Below are positions 1 through 11,475 of a stretch of 36,033 bases of DNA, one piece after another. This DNA comes from Alcaligenaceae bacterium (lineage in GTDB: Bacteria; Pseudomonadota; Gammaproteobacteria; Burkholderiales; Burkholderiaceae_B): assembly GCA_029268265.1 (NCBI GenBank), contig JAJUGH010000003.1:1-36033 (forward strand), read 5' to 3'. Each line of letters opens with the position of its first letter. Position 1 is the stretch's first letter. The notes under the pieces were generated by a model. The model worked only from the letters and a program-made list of their open reading frames with translations, was not told where the DNA came from and did no database searches. A program made the translations under genes and the position numbers.

Positions 1-2300
1 AGCCCCTGCTCCTGCGCCGCTTCAATCAGGGCGCGCATCAGTTGCGATCCCAGCCCGCAGCGCTGCCATTCATCACCGATCACCAGCGCGTACTCTGCGC
101 CCCGGCCATCGGCATTTCGCAGGTAATGTGCGAAGCCGATGATGCGCTCTCTGGGATACCCACGATTTTCGGGATTCGGCTCCTGTATCGTGGCCACCAG
201 CGCCAGCTCACGGTGGTAATCAATGCGCGTGTAACGAGCCAGCATCCTGGGTGTGAGTTCGCGCAACATCGACACGAAACGCATATAGCGCGATTCATCG
301 GAAAGCCCTCGCACGAACGTCTGTAGCGCTTCGGCATCTTCCGGCCGTATCGGCCGCAGCAGCCATTCCTTGCCGTCGCGCATCTCGCGCGTCTGCACCA
401 GGTGCCGCGGATACGGATGAATCGCCATGTGGCGATATCCGGTGGTCTCAGGCAACACCAGCATCGACGCGCTGGCCAGCCTGATGCGAAGGTCGGTGGC
501 CACCAGAACATCGCCATCCACATACAGCGGGTCGATATCCAGAGCCTCGACGGCCGGCACATCGGAGACGAGAAGCGAAATGCCCTCCAGCGCTTCGCGC
601 AGGTATTCGAAGGCGGACGGTGTCAGCGTCGCGGACAACGTGCTGGACCAGAATCCGCTGCGCTGCACGAGCTGCCGGGCAAGATAGCCGTTCAGCGGCG
701 GGAGCTCAATGGCGGCTTCGGCTCGTGCGAACGGTTCGAGGCCGCGCCCGAAACTCAGGCAGGGGCCGAATTTGGGATCGGTGTGCATCCGTATGGCCAT
801 CGCATCGGCATCCGACGGCGCTTCCGAGACCAACTGAATTGGCACATGAAAGCAGGCCAGCAACTGTATGGTCTCGTCGCTGGAAAGCGATAGCCTGCCG
901 CGTCGCTGCGCGGCGCGCACGATGCTTCGGGCCCGTTCGACGTCTGGCGGCCGGCTCAGGGGTTCCGGCGGCAGTATCTGCTGAGCCAGGTTCTGACTGT
1001 AGTGGTACGCGGCCAGGATCCCGAAGGCATTGGCCGCCGTCTCAGGCGTACGGAACGCGGGCGTGCCGGCTTCATCAAGCACGTGGCGCAAGCGCCGCAT
1101 CGTGGCATCGCCCATCAGACAGGTGACGATCGGCTTGGACGACGCGGGCGCCATGGCGGCCAGTTCAGTGGCCACGCTGTCGAGGTCGGCAAGCGGATCC
1201 GGCGCGAGCAACACCAGCACACCGTCCACTCCCTTGTCCTCCACCAGCACCTCGAGCAGGCGCCGCATGCGTTGGGCGGTGATCGGCGCATACGTCACCA
1301 CGGGGTTATCCACCCGCGCGCCGCTCTCGAGCTCGGCGGAGATTTTCTCAACGCTGGCGGCGGCGAGTTCAGCGCGCTGCACGGCGGTCGCCTCGCCCAT
1401 GACATCAAGCGCAAGCCGCGCCGCGCCCTCACCGTTGGACAACAATGCGATGCGCTTACCACGCGGCCGGCGCGTATGAACCAATACCTTGATCGCGGAA
1501 AACAGCTGGACAAAGAACCGGATCCGGACCGCCCCCACCCGCCGCAACAAGGCGTTGAAGGCAGCCACGTGCATGGGATCACGGTCCAGCGGCTCTTCCA
1601 CCTTTAGGACAATGACAGGCTTCACACTGGCGGCCGCCCTGGCGGCGCTCGTGAAATTGCGCGATGACGTGGTCTCTTCCAAATACAGCGCGATGCTGTC
1701 AGTGCGCGGATCCATCGACAGATAGTCCAGGACCTCCGGCACATCGATGGCCCCTTCGTCACCCACCGAGATCACGGCTGAAAAACCCAGGCGTACGTCG
1801 GCGGCCCAATCGAGCACGGCGGCGGCAATGCTGCGCGACTGGGTTACCAGCGCAACCCGACCCGGTAGCGCACACTGCGAATGATGACTCAGGTTCACGC
1901 CTCTGTGCGGCCGCTGCACGCCAAAAGAGCGTGGCCCCAGCACCAGGCAATCATTCAGGGTGCTCCATGCGCGGCAATAGACCATGTCCTGTATCGGATC
2001 GCCGGACTGGTCCGGATGGGCCAGCACCACCACGATGCGGGGCCGATAACGGCGCAAACCGTCCAGCACCAGCGGCAGGCTTGATGGCGGGACGCAAACC
2101 AGCGCCTGATCGAGCCGCTCTCCGGCGGCGACACCCGCCAGCGTTGATGGCCAGAGATCGTGTTCGGCTTCCTCCAGACCCAGCCGGGTAATGCCGTTGC
2201 GCAACGCCGGCGGCGTGTTTGTCTCGAGCGGCAACGGCCGATCAGAGACGACCACTAGCGCGCGTGGCTCGAAGAGCGCAGCAAGTCTGTGACGCAGCAT
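1..2300 (-). CDS. Pat-like GNAT protein acetyltransferase with degenerate acyl-CoA synthetase domain (partial)
   Basis: Open on minus from ATG at 2300 to the left edge, 766 codons without a stop; the C-terminus lies outside. The order follows the Pat/PatZ family of lysine acetyltransferases: CoA-binding fold (about 1-130), succinyl-CoA-ligase-like fold (LVTQSRSIAAAVLDWA near 155-170), a second such fold, ATP-grasp remnant (about 455-625) and GNAT domain from about 645. The GNAT acetyl-CoA loop QRCGLG is at 746-751. In active ADP-forming acyl-CoA synthetases a His-containing SHTG motif follows KPVIVLK; here residues 227-260 continue without it. Around 486-520 the chain passes from VPIQLVSEA almost directly to DPKFGP, so about 70-80 residues of the usual ATP-grasp lobe seem missing. 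I infer an acetyltransferase that no longer makes acyl-CoA. It is divergent from gltX across 95 bp. Confidence 0.9.
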   Translation of the reverse strand, partial: MLRHRLAALFEPRALVVVSDRPLPLETNTPPALRNGITRLGLEEAEHDLWPSTLAGVAAGERLDQALVCVPPSSLPLVLDGLRRYRPRIVVVLAHPDQSGDPIQDMVYCRAWSTLNDCLVLGPRSFGVQRPHRGVNLSHHSQCALPGRVALVTQSRSIAAAVLDWAADVRLGFSAVISVGDEGAIDVPEVLDYLSMDPRTDSIALYLEETTSSRNFTSAARAAASVKPVIVLKVEEPLDRDPMHVAAFNALLRRVGAVRIRFFVQLFSAIKVLVHTRRPRGKRIALLSNGEGAARLALDVMGEATAVQRAELAAASVEKISAELESGARVDNPVVTYAPITAQRMRRLLEVLVEDKGVDGVLVLLAPDPLADLDSVATELAAMAPASSKPIVTCLMGDATMRRLRHVLDEAGTPAFRTPETAANAFGILAAYHYSQNLAQQILPPEPLSRPPDVERARSIVRAAQRRGRLSLSSDETIQLLACFHVPIQLVSEAPSDADAMAIRMHTDPKFGPCLSFGRGLEPFARAEAAIELPPLNGYLARQLVQRSGFWSSTLSATLTPSAFEYLREALEGISLLVSDVPAVEALDIDPLYVDGDVLVATDLRIRLASASMLVLPETTGYRHMAIHPYPRHLVQTREMRDGKEWLLRPIRPEDAEALQTFVRGLSDESRYMRFVSMLRELTPRMLARYTRIDYHRELALVATIQEPNPENRGYPRERIIGFAHYLRNADGRGAEYALVIGDEWQRCGLGSQLMRALIEAAQEQG

Positions 2301-2395
2301 GATTCCCTTTTTATCGGCCAACTCCGCTTACTCTAAAATAGAGCGAGCCAGTTGCCAACCTGCCGCGCCTTACCCGGCCGGCGTTTTCCATTGCC

Positions 2396-3802
2396 ATGAT
2401 CACCAATACACCCAACGCCGTCCGCACCCGCTTCGCCCCGTCTCCCACGGGTTTTCTGCATTTGGGGGGCGCACGCACGGCCCTGTTCTCCTGGGCGTTC
2501 GCACGCCATCACGGCGGCACGTTCGTGCTTCGTATCGAAGACACCGACCTGGAGCGGTCCACGCCCGAGGCCGTGCAGGCCATCCTGGACGGCATGGAGT
2601 GGCTGGGTCTCACGCCGGATGAGGGCCCCTTCTACCAGATGCAGCGCATGAACCGCTACCGCGAAGTGATTCAACGCATGCTTGAGGAAGGCACCGCCTA
2701 TCATTGCTACTGCACGCCTGAAGAGGTGGAGGCCATGCGAGAGAAGGCCCGTGCCCAGGGCCTGAAGCCGCGCTACGACGGCACGTGGCGCCCCGAGCCG
2801 GGCAAGTCGTTGCCGGCTATTCCGGAAGGCCGCAAGCCCGTGGTGCGCTTCCGCAATCCGCAGGACGGCGTCACCGGCTGGAACGACATGGTGAAGGGGC
2901 CGATCCATTTCGATAACACCGAGCTGGATGACCTCATCATCGCCCGGCCGGACGGCACGCCCACCTACAACTTCTGCGTGGTTGTGGATGACTGGGATAT
3001 GCGCATCACCCACGTGATCCGCGGCGACGACCACGTCAATAACACCCCGCGCCAGATCAATATCCTGCGCGCGCTGGGCGCCGAGCCGCCTATCTATGGC
3101 CACGTCCCGATGATCCTGGGCCCGGACGGCGAAAAGCTATCGAAGCGACATGGTGCGGTAAGCGTCATGGAGTACGACAAGGACGGCTACCTGCCTGACG
3201 CCATGGTGAATTACCTGGCCCGTCTGGGATGGAGCCACGGAAACGATGAATTGTTCAGCCGCGAGCAGCTGGTGGAGTGGTTCGACAGCGGCAACCTCAG
3301 CAAGTCGGCATCGCAATGGGATCCAAAAAAACTCAATTGGGTGAACGCGCACTACATCAAGCACAGCAGTGACGCCGATCTGGCCGCCAGAGTCGCACCG
3401 CGAATTCAGGCCTTGGGCGGCGATCCGGAAGCCGTGGATCTTCCTTCCGTGATGGCCCTGCTGAAAGACCGGGCCGAGACACTGAACGAACTGGCGGACG
3501 GCGCCATGCTGTTCTGCGCGCCCTTTGCCGCTGCAGAATCCGAACTGATGGACCAGCACGTTGACGACGCCGCCAGAGCCCTGTTGGCTGACTTCGCCGA
3601 ACAGGCACGTGGCCTGGCGGAGTGGACGCCCGAAGCGCTCGACGCCGTGATCAAGTCATTGCTGACACAACATGGCGTGAAGATGCCCAAGCTGGGCATC
3701 CCGCTGCGGCTGGTTGTCACCGGCCGAAAGCAGACGCCGTCGATCACTCACGTGTTGGCCATTCTCGGCCGTGACCTCGTGCTTGAGCGCCTGGCGGCCT
3801 GA
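2396..3802 (+). CDS. gltX: Glutamyl-tRNA synthetase
   Basis: Cytoplasmic class I aminoacyl-tRNA synthetase that charges tRNA-Glu; 468 residues, normal for bacterial GltX. The N-terminus carries the HIGH-type motif within [13 protein letters not shown] (HLGG 22-25), and the KMSKS-type loop is KLSKR at 247-251. The C-terminal third is the anticodon-binding helical domain. C104 and C106 match the first pair of the zinc site of zinc-type GluRS, but the position expected for the third Cys is W131, so this copy is probably zinc-free (inference). No clear Shine-Dalgarno precedes ATG 2396, but homology to family N-termini supports it. A TAAAAT at 2334-2339 could be a -10, but no good -35 accompanies it. 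The stop codon ends one base before the stop of the convergent lipoprotein gene, leaving no room for a terminator. Confidence 0.98.
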   Translation: MITNTPNAVRTRFAPSPTGFLHLGGARTALFSWAFARHHGGTFVLRIEDTDLERSTPEAVQAILDGMEWLGLTPDEGPFYQMQRMNRYREVIQRMLEEGTAYHCYCTPEEVEAMREKARAQGLKPRYDGTWRPEPGKSLPAIPEGRKPVVRFRNPQDGVTGWNDMVKGPIHFDNTELDDLIIARPDGTPTYNFCVVVDDWDMRITHVIRGDDHVNNTPRQINILRALGAEPPIYGHVPMILGPDGEKLSKRHGAVSVMEYDKDGYLPDAMVNYLARLGWSHGNDELFSREQLVEWFDSGNLSKSASQWDPKKLNWVNAHYIKHSSDADLAARVAPRIQALGGDPEAVDLPSVMALLKDRAETLNELADGAMLFCAPFAAAESELMDQHVDDAARALLADFAEQARGLAEWTPEALDAVIKSLLTQHGVKMPKLGIPLRLVVTGRKQTPSITHVLAILGRDLVLERLAA

Positions 3803-4288
3803 TCACCACGCCAATCGATAGTCGGGCGGCATCCGCCTGGCATCGAGCTTCACACCGTCCGGTGAGCGCAGACTCAGGCGCTCACCCGCTTTGCCTGTGA
3901 GCTGATATCGGTTTTGGTAGATCGGATCCTTCGTATCGACCGGCGATCCATTCGACTCGAGCGTGCGCAACACGAAGGCATCACCGTCCCGGCGCCAGCA
4001 GCCGGTCTCTGCCAGCCCTTGCGGAGGCCGCTTGGGACGCGTCAGCTGTTCGGTATAGCTCATCGTGCCATCTGCACGCAGGTCGAAGAATGTCTTCAGC
4101 TCTCCGCTGACCCCCGACTCACGCCGCACGCTCAGCCACTTTCCCACTAGCGGGTCCGCCTGGGCGGCCGGCACGCAGGCTGTGTCATCGGGCGATGCAC
4201 GCTTTTGCTCCGCGGGGCCGGCACACCCGGCAAGCAGGGCGATAGCACCCATGGCGACAACGGCCATTGATGGTCGGGTAGGCAACAT
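3803..4288 (-). CDS. Predicted lipoprotein, lipocalin-like
   Basis: 161 residues. The N-terminus is a type II signal peptide: a short polar start, a hydrophobic stretch (AVVAMGAIALLAG), then lipobox LLAGC with the lipidated Cys at 22, followed by Gly-Pro-Ala rather than Asp, which suggests the outer membrane. The mature part (LVGKWLSVRRES, FDLRADGTMSYTEQL, GCWRRDGDAFVLRT) resembles small lipocalin-like beta-barrel domains that begin with a G-x-W motif, but I do not recognise a named family and assign no function. AGGAG overlapping the upstream stop codon precedes the ATG by about 8 bases. The gene starts 11 bases after the Lrp-type regulator on the same strand, so they are probably cotranscribed. 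It converges with gltX without a gap. Confidence 0.82.
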   Translation of the reverse strand: MLPTRPSMAVVAMGAIALLAGCAGPAEQKRASPDDTACVPAAQADPLVGKWLSVRRESGVSGELKTFFDLRADGTMSYTEQLTRPKRPPQGLAETGCWRRDGDAFVLRTLESNGSPVDTKDPIYQNRYQLTGKAGERLSLRSPDGVKLDARRMPPDYRLAW

Positions 4289-4299
4289 GTGTTCGACTC

Positions 4300-4758
4300 C
4301 TAATCCTTGATGGGCAGACTTATTTCGTTCTTGATTTCCCGCAGTGCCACGATGCTGCGGGTCTGCCGTATGCCGGGCAGATTGAAAAGGAAGCGGTGTA
4401 GAAAGGCATCGTAGGCTTCGGGAGTTTCGACCAATATTTTCAGCAGGAAGTCCGAGTCACCGGTGACGGCATGGCATTCCAGGATTTCGGGGGCGTTGCG
4501 CACGGCCCGCTCGAAGTTTTCCACCACGTCGGCTGAGTGACGCTCCAGGCTGATCTGCGCGAACATGCAAGTGCCGAGCCCGACTTTGCGTCGGTCCACG
4601 CGGGCGTGATAGCCCTGGATCACCCGCTCGGACTCTAGCGCCTTGATGCGGCGCCACACCGGCGCGGCCGAGAGTCCCACCTGATCCGCGGCCTGTTGAG
4701 CGGAAATTCGAGCGTCGGCTTGCAGCACCCGGAGGATGCGGCGATCGATTTTGTCCAT
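4300..4758 (-). CDS. Lrp/AsnC family transcriptional regulator
   Basis: 152 residues beginning MDKIDRRILRVLQADARIS, the standard Lrp/AsnC N-terminal winged helix (recognition region about 20-50, LSAAPVWRRIKALE). It is followed by the ligand-binding RAM domain with the typical GDSDFLLKILVE stretch. I chose ATG 4758 over the in-frame ATGs at 4785 and 4821 because GGGAGA lies at good distance and family proteins start MD-x-x-D. Lrp family members sense amino acids and bind as dimers or octamers to repeated sites. This gene is divergent, across 113 bp, from an indolepyruvate oxidoreductase that degrades aromatic 2-oxo acids, so it probably controls that gene in response to an aromatic amino acid or its keto acid (inference). 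The short lipoprotein gene follows on the same strand. Confidence 0.93.
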   Translation of the reverse strand: MDKIDRRILRVLQADARISAQQAADQVGLSAAPVWRRIKALESERVIQGYHARVDRRKVGLGTCMFAQISLERHSADVVENFERAVRNAPEILECHAVTGDSDFLLKILVETPEAYDAFLHRFLFNLPGIRQTRSIVALREIKNEISLPIKD

Positions 4759-4772
4759 GGTTTGTCTCTCCC

Positions 4773-4840
4773 ACGCAATATTCATTTCGTTTTCAAGGGA
4801 TTCTACGACGCCATTACGCAATAAACCGCCAGCTCGAGCT
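4773..4840. promoter_or_regulatory. Candidate operator region between lrp-type gene and ior
   Basis: The 113-bp divergent intergenic region holds the octamer ACGCAATA twice in the same orientation, at 4773-4780 and 4816-4823. The two copies are 43 bp apart, close to four helical turns. A perfect 10-bp palindrome AGCTCGAGCT follows at 4831-4840, and a -10-like TATCAT at 4844-4849 points toward ior. Spaced half-sites on one face of DNA suit an Lrp-type octamer, but octamer repeats can occur by chance and no strong -35 is visible, so this is only a candidate. Confidence 0.35.
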
Positions 4841-4871
4841 GCCTATCATGGGAATGAAGGAGGACTCCATC

Positions 4872-7800
4872 ATGGCCGCCATCGCCCGACCCAAACCCTA
4901 TCGCCTGCAGGACAATCTCACGGCAGAGCACGACCGCATTTTCCTGACCGGTACACAGGCGCTCGTACGCATGCTTCTCAGCCAACGGCGGCGGGACCGC
5001 CGCCAGGGCCTGAACACCGCCGGCTTCGTCAGTGGTTACCGCGGATCGCCGCTAGGCGGCGTTGACCAGGCGATGTGGCGCGCGAAATCGGAGCTCGACG
5101 CGCACGATGTCCGGTTCATTCCGGCCATCAACGAAGACCTGGCGGCCACCATGATGATGGGCAGCCAGCAGGCGGCCATGCATGCCGAACGCAAGGTCGA
5201 TGGCGTATTCGGCATGTGGTACGGCAAGGGACCGGGCGTGGATCGCGCCGGCGACGCGCTGCACCACGGCAATGCGGCCGGCGCGACGCGGCACGGTGGC
5301 GTGCTTCTTGTGGTGGGCGATGACCACACGGCGGCCTCATCATCGATCCCGCACGCGAGCGACGCCACGCTGGCATCATGGAGCATTCCCGTCATTCACC
5401 CGGCCTCGGTGGAAGACTATGAGTATTTCGGGCTGTGGGGATGGGCGCTGTCGCGCTTTTCGGGCGCGTGGGTGGCCCTGAAGGCGGTGACCGAAACCGT
5501 GGAAAGCGGACGCAGCTTCGTGCCGCGGAGCATCCCGGACTTCGACATGCCCCCGGAGGCAGTGCTCCAACACCGTCGGGAATACAGCGCAAGGGAATTC
5601 CTGACGCCTGCCATCGAAGAACGCATGCAGCAGCGTCTGGAGGCCGTGCGGTTGTTCAGCCGGCATCACCCGCTTGATACGCTGCTGGAGCCGGCGCCCG
5701 GTGCAAAATGGGGGATCATCAGTGTCGGCAAGGCGTCGCTTGATACCTCTGACGCCCTGCGCCGCCTGTGTGAAACACAGCCCGAGCTTCCTGCCATCCG
5801 TCATCTGCAGATCGGCCTTGTATGGCCGCTGGATACCGATGTGCTGGCGCGCTTCGCACTTGGGCTCGACCACCTGATCGTCATCGAAGAGAAGGGTCCG
5901 GTCGTTGAAGACCAGATTCGCCAGCATTTCTTCAACGCCGCGCGCCGGCCCAGTGTTTACGGAAAACACGACATGAACGGCGCGGTGCTGGTACCGGCGG
6001 CTGGTCAGCTCTCTCCTTCGATCGTGCTGCATGCATTGGCTTCGTGGCTGCAGCAGACGGCAGGCATTCCGCTACCCCACAAGCAGTCCAGCATTGCGGC
6101 CGCGCCTTCGGTAGCCGGCATTACACTACGTCGCCCCTATTTCTGCTCCGGCTGTCCCCACAGCACCGGCACGCGTGTGCCGGATGGCAGCCAGGCCCTG
6201 GGCGGCGTTGGGTGCCACTACATGGCCACATGGATGGACCGCAACACCAGCGGGCTTACCCAGATGGGAGGCGAAGGCGTGGACTGGATCGGCCTTGCGC
6301 CCTTCATCGAAAACAATCACGTCTTCCAGAACATGGGCGAAGGCACCTATTTCCATTCGGGAGTACTCGCCATCCGCCAGGCGATCGCAGCCGGCAGCAA
6401 CATCACGTACAAGATTCTCTTCAATGACGCGGTTGCCATGACGGGCGGCCAACCTGTGGACGGCCCGATCTCGGTGCCGGGCCTGTGCGGACAGTTGCTG
6501 GGGGAAGGCGTGCGGCATATCGTCGTGACGACCGATGAGCCGGAACGCTACAAGGGCGTGGCGCTGCCTGCCGGCGTGAAGGTGCACCATCGCCGCGAAC
6601 TCGATGCGATCCAACGCGAGCTGCGCATGATGAAAGGCGTGACGGTGCTGGTGCACGATCAGACCTGCGCCGCAGAGAAGCGCCGTCGCCGCAAGAAAAA
6701 GGAAATGCCGGAGCCCAGCCGGCGCCTCTTCATCAACACTGCTGTGTGTGAGGGTTGCGGAGACTGCGGAGTGCAATCAAATTGCCTCTCCATCGTGCCC
6801 GTGGAAACGCCCCTCGGCCGCAAACGGGCGATCGAGCAGTCCACCTGCAACACGGATTACACCTGCGTCGAAGGGTTCTGTCCCAGCTTTGTATCGGTCG
6901 TGGGAGCGAAGCTGCGCAAGTCCGCCGCGGCACTACCCCAGGCCAAGCGGGCAGAGCTCGATGCCCTGCTATCCGCCATTCCGGAACCGGAGAAACGGCC
7001 TGGCGAAAGTTGCAACCTTCTGGTGGTCGGCATAGGCGGCACCGGTGTAGTCACAATAGGCGCCCTCGTCTCAATGGCGGCTCATCTGGAAGGACGGCCG
7101 GCTTCCGTATTCGACATCACCGGTCTGGCGCAAAAGGGCGGCGCGGTAATCAGCCATGTTCGCATCGGCGGGGCCGCGTCTCATGCGACCCCGGTGCGCA
7201 TCGACGTCGCGGCGGCGGACACCGCCATACTGTGCGATGGGGTGGCAGGGATGAAGCCCGAGGCATTCCAGACGCTGGCCTCCGGTCGCACGCTGGCCGT
7301 GCTCAACGCCCATCTCGCTCCGCCGGCGGAGTTCACCCGTGATCCGGGCGCCGGCCATGACCTGCAGGCCATCACCTCGGCGTACCGCCAGGCCGTGGGT
7401 GATTCGCAGCTCAGCAGTCTCGATGCGCACGAATTGGCGTTGCGCCACTTCGGCGATGCGCTGCTGTCGAACATGATATTGCTCGGGCACGCGTGGCAGC
7501 TGGGCGGCGTGCCCGTCAGTGCATCAGCATTGCAGCAAGCCATTGAGCTGAACGGTGTGGCGGTCAGCGCCAATCTCGAGGCCTTCCGTCTCGGCCGGCT
7601 GTCGGCGTGGCGAGCCGAAGCGCTACGCACGCTCCTTATGCCGGCACCGGTGCAAGATGCCGCTCCCGAAACGCTTGAAGCGATCTTGAGGCGCAATGCA
7701 GACGCCCTGGCTGCCTACCAGAACGACGCCTACGCCCGCCGCTATGCCCGCGCCGTCTCGCAGGTGCACGAAGCCGAGTTGCGCGTACGCCCATCACAGG

Positions 7801-8345
7801 CGCCAAAGCTGGCCATGGCCGCGGCCCGTTCGCTCTACCACCTCATGGCGATCAAGGACGAATACGAAGTCGCCCGCCTCTATTCCGATCCGGAGTTCCG
7901 TCAGAAGCTGGCGGAGCAATTCGACGGCGACTTCTCGCTGCGCTTCCACCTCGCTCCACCGCTATTCGCCCCGAAGGATCCGCGGACCGGCCGGCCGCGC
8001 AAGATCGACTTTGGTCCCTACATGGAAGGCGTATTCCGTGTATTGGCGCGAGGGAAGATGCTGCGCGGAACATGGCTCGATGTTTTCGGATGGCAGGCTG
8101 AACGCCGCGAAGAAAAGCGCCTCCTGGCGGAGTTCGAAAAGATGCTGGATGCCATCGCGTCGCGGCTCACGGCAGAAAACTACGGCGATGCACTGAGGCT
8201 CGCCGAACTGCCGCTCACCGTGCGGGGATTCGGCCATGTCAAAGCCGCGGCCATTGCCCGATACGAGAGTGAGCTTGCGGGTCTGAAGCCCGTGTTCGTA
8301 GAAGTACGGGTGCGTCCCAGAGGTCTGGCGCAGGCGCACTCCTGA
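4872..8345 (+). CDS. Indolepyruvate ferredoxin oxidoreductase, single-chain type
   Basis: 1157 residues; oxidatively decarboxylates aryl or branched 2-oxo acids to acyl-CoA using TPP and Fe-S. Start ATG 4872 is set by AAGGAGGA at 4857-4864; the in-frame ATG at 4848 overlaps a possible -10. Domains in order: pyrimidine-binding TPP half (GYRGSPLGGVD early); pyrophosphate-binding half (GGVGCHYMATW, GEGTYFHSG, ILFNDAVAMTGGQ); a Cys-rich Fe-S segment with C626, C629, C632, C638, C659, C665 and C670; a gamma-type domain starting GIGGTGVVTIG with GLAQKGGAVISHVRIG; then a long C-terminal helical domain typical of the fused proteobacterial enzymes. Archaeal IorA/IorB are separate chains; this is the fused form. 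The electron acceptor is not encoded nearby. Divergent from an Lrp-type regulator, which fits a role in aromatic amino acid catabolism, and ended by a hairpin at 8390-8419. Confidence 0.95.
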   Translation: MAAIARPKPYRLQDNLTAEHDRIFLTGTQALVRMLLSQRRRDRRQGLNTAGFVSGYRGSPLGGVDQAMWRAKSELDAHDVRFIPAINEDLAATMMMGSQQAAMHAERKVDGVFGMWYGKGPGVDRAGDALHHGNAAGATRHGGVLLVVGDDHTAASSSIPHASDATLASWSIPVIHPASVEDYEYFGLWGWALSRFSGAWVALKAVTETVESGRSFVPRSIPDFDMPPEAVLQHRREYSAREFLTPAIEERMQQRLEAVRLFSRHHPLDTLLEPAPGAKWGIISVGKASLDTSDALRRLCETQPELPAIRHLQIGLVWPLDTDVLARFALGLDHLIVIEEKGPVVEDQIRQHFFNAARRPSVYGKHDMNGAVLVPAAGQLSPSIVLHALASWLQQTAGIPLPHKQSSIAAAPSVAGITLRRPYFCSGCPHSTGTRVPDGSQALGGVGCHYMATWMDRNTSGLTQMGGEGVDWIGLAPFIENNHVFQNMGEGTYFHSGVLAIRQAIAAGSNITYKILFNDAVAMTGGQPVDGPISVPGLCGQLLGEGVRHIVVTTDEPERYKGVALPAGVKVHHRRELDAIQRELRMMKGVTVLVHDQTCAAEKRRRRKKKEMPEPSRRLFINTAVCEGCGDCGVQSNCLSIVPVETPLGRKRAIEQSTCNTDYTCVEGFCPSFVSVVGAKLRKSAAALPQAKRAELDALLSAIPEPEKRPGESCNLLVVGIGGTGVVTIGALVSMAAHLEGRPASVFDITGLAQKGGAVISHVRIGGAASHATPVRIDVAAADTAILCDGVAGMKPEAFQTLASGRTLAVLNAHLAPPAEFTRDPGAGHDLQAITSAYRQAVGDSQLSSLDAHELALRHFGDALLSNMILLGHAWQLGGVPVSASALQQAIELNGVAVSANLEAFRLGRLSAWRAEALRTLLMPAPVQDAAPETLEAILRRNADALAAYQNDAYARRYARAVSQVHEAELRVRPSQAPKLAMAAARSLYHLMAIKDEYEVARLYSDPEFRQKLAEQFDGDFSLRFHLAPPLFAPKDPRTGRPRKIDFGPYMEGVFRVLARGKMLRGTWLDVFGWQAERREEKRLLAEFEKMLDAIASRLTAENYGDALRLAELPLTVRGFGHVKAAAIARYESELAGLKPVFVEVRVRPRGLAQAHS

Positions 8346-8389
8346 CCTCCACACGCGCCCATCACCACTAGAAAATATGACGAAATCCG

Positions 8390-8427
8390 GCCCCCGGCGG
8401 CTCAAAAGCCCCGGGGGCCTTGCGTTT
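8390..8427 (+). terminator. Probable intrinsic terminator after ior
   Basis: A perfect 9-bp GC stem, GGCCCCCGG (8390-8398) with CCGGGGGCC (8411-8419), lies 45 bp after the ior stop and is followed by TTGCGTTT. The T tract is interrupted, so efficiency is uncertain. It separates ior from the nrdA promoter, which begins 18 bp further on. Confidence 0.6.
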
Positions 8428-8436
8428 GCGCCGCAG

Positions 8437-8465
8437 TTGCCACGTCCGTCTCCACACCCTACAAT
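8437..8465 (+). promoter_or_regulatory. Sigma-70 promoter of nrdAB
   Basis: TTGCCA at 8437-8442 and TACAAT at 8460-8465 are separated by exactly 17 bp, each one or two bases from consensus. Transcription would start near 8472, giving a leader of about 44 bases. The -10 lies inside the weaker of the two candidate NrdR boxes, so repressor binding would block polymerase. Confidence 0.75.
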
Positions 8466-8471
8466 TAGGCC
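8456..8471 (+). promoter_or_regulatory. NrdR box 1 (degenerate)
   Basis: ACCCTACAATTAGGCC-type site matching the core CtA-A--T-aG of the NrdR consensus at about 9 of 16 positions. Support comes mostly from its position, exactly 31 bp (three helical turns) before the near-perfect box 2, and from its overlap with the nrdA -10. Confidence 0.55.
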
Positions 8472-8486
8472 GAAACCAACGCCACA

Positions 8487-8502
8487 CCACTATATTTAGT
8501 GT
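8487..8502 (+). promoter_or_regulatory. NrdR box 2
   Basis: CCACTATATTTAGTGT matches the NrdR consensus acaCwAtATaTwGtgt at 14 of 16 positions, including the symmetric CACTA/TAGTG arms. It lies 13 bases before the nrdA start codon and just before its ribosome-binding site. NrdR is the ATP/dATP-sensing repressor of ribonucleotide reductase genes; the nrdR gene itself is not in this window. Confidence 0.85.
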
Positions 8503-8515
8503 CACAGAGGCCGAC

Positions 8516-11440
<2,925 letters not shown>

Positions 11441-11475
11441 GGCTGCGCCTGCAAAGAACTCAGAAAGGAATCACC

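Noticed and set aside
80-2191. Several plus- and minus-strand frames across the left 2.3 kb
   Set aside because: They overlap in other frames the long Pat-like coding frame, which has continuous domain matches.
4848-4871. Upstream ATG 4848 as ior start
   Set aside because: It overlaps a possible -10 and the ribosome-binding site at 4857-4864 clearly serves ATG 4872.
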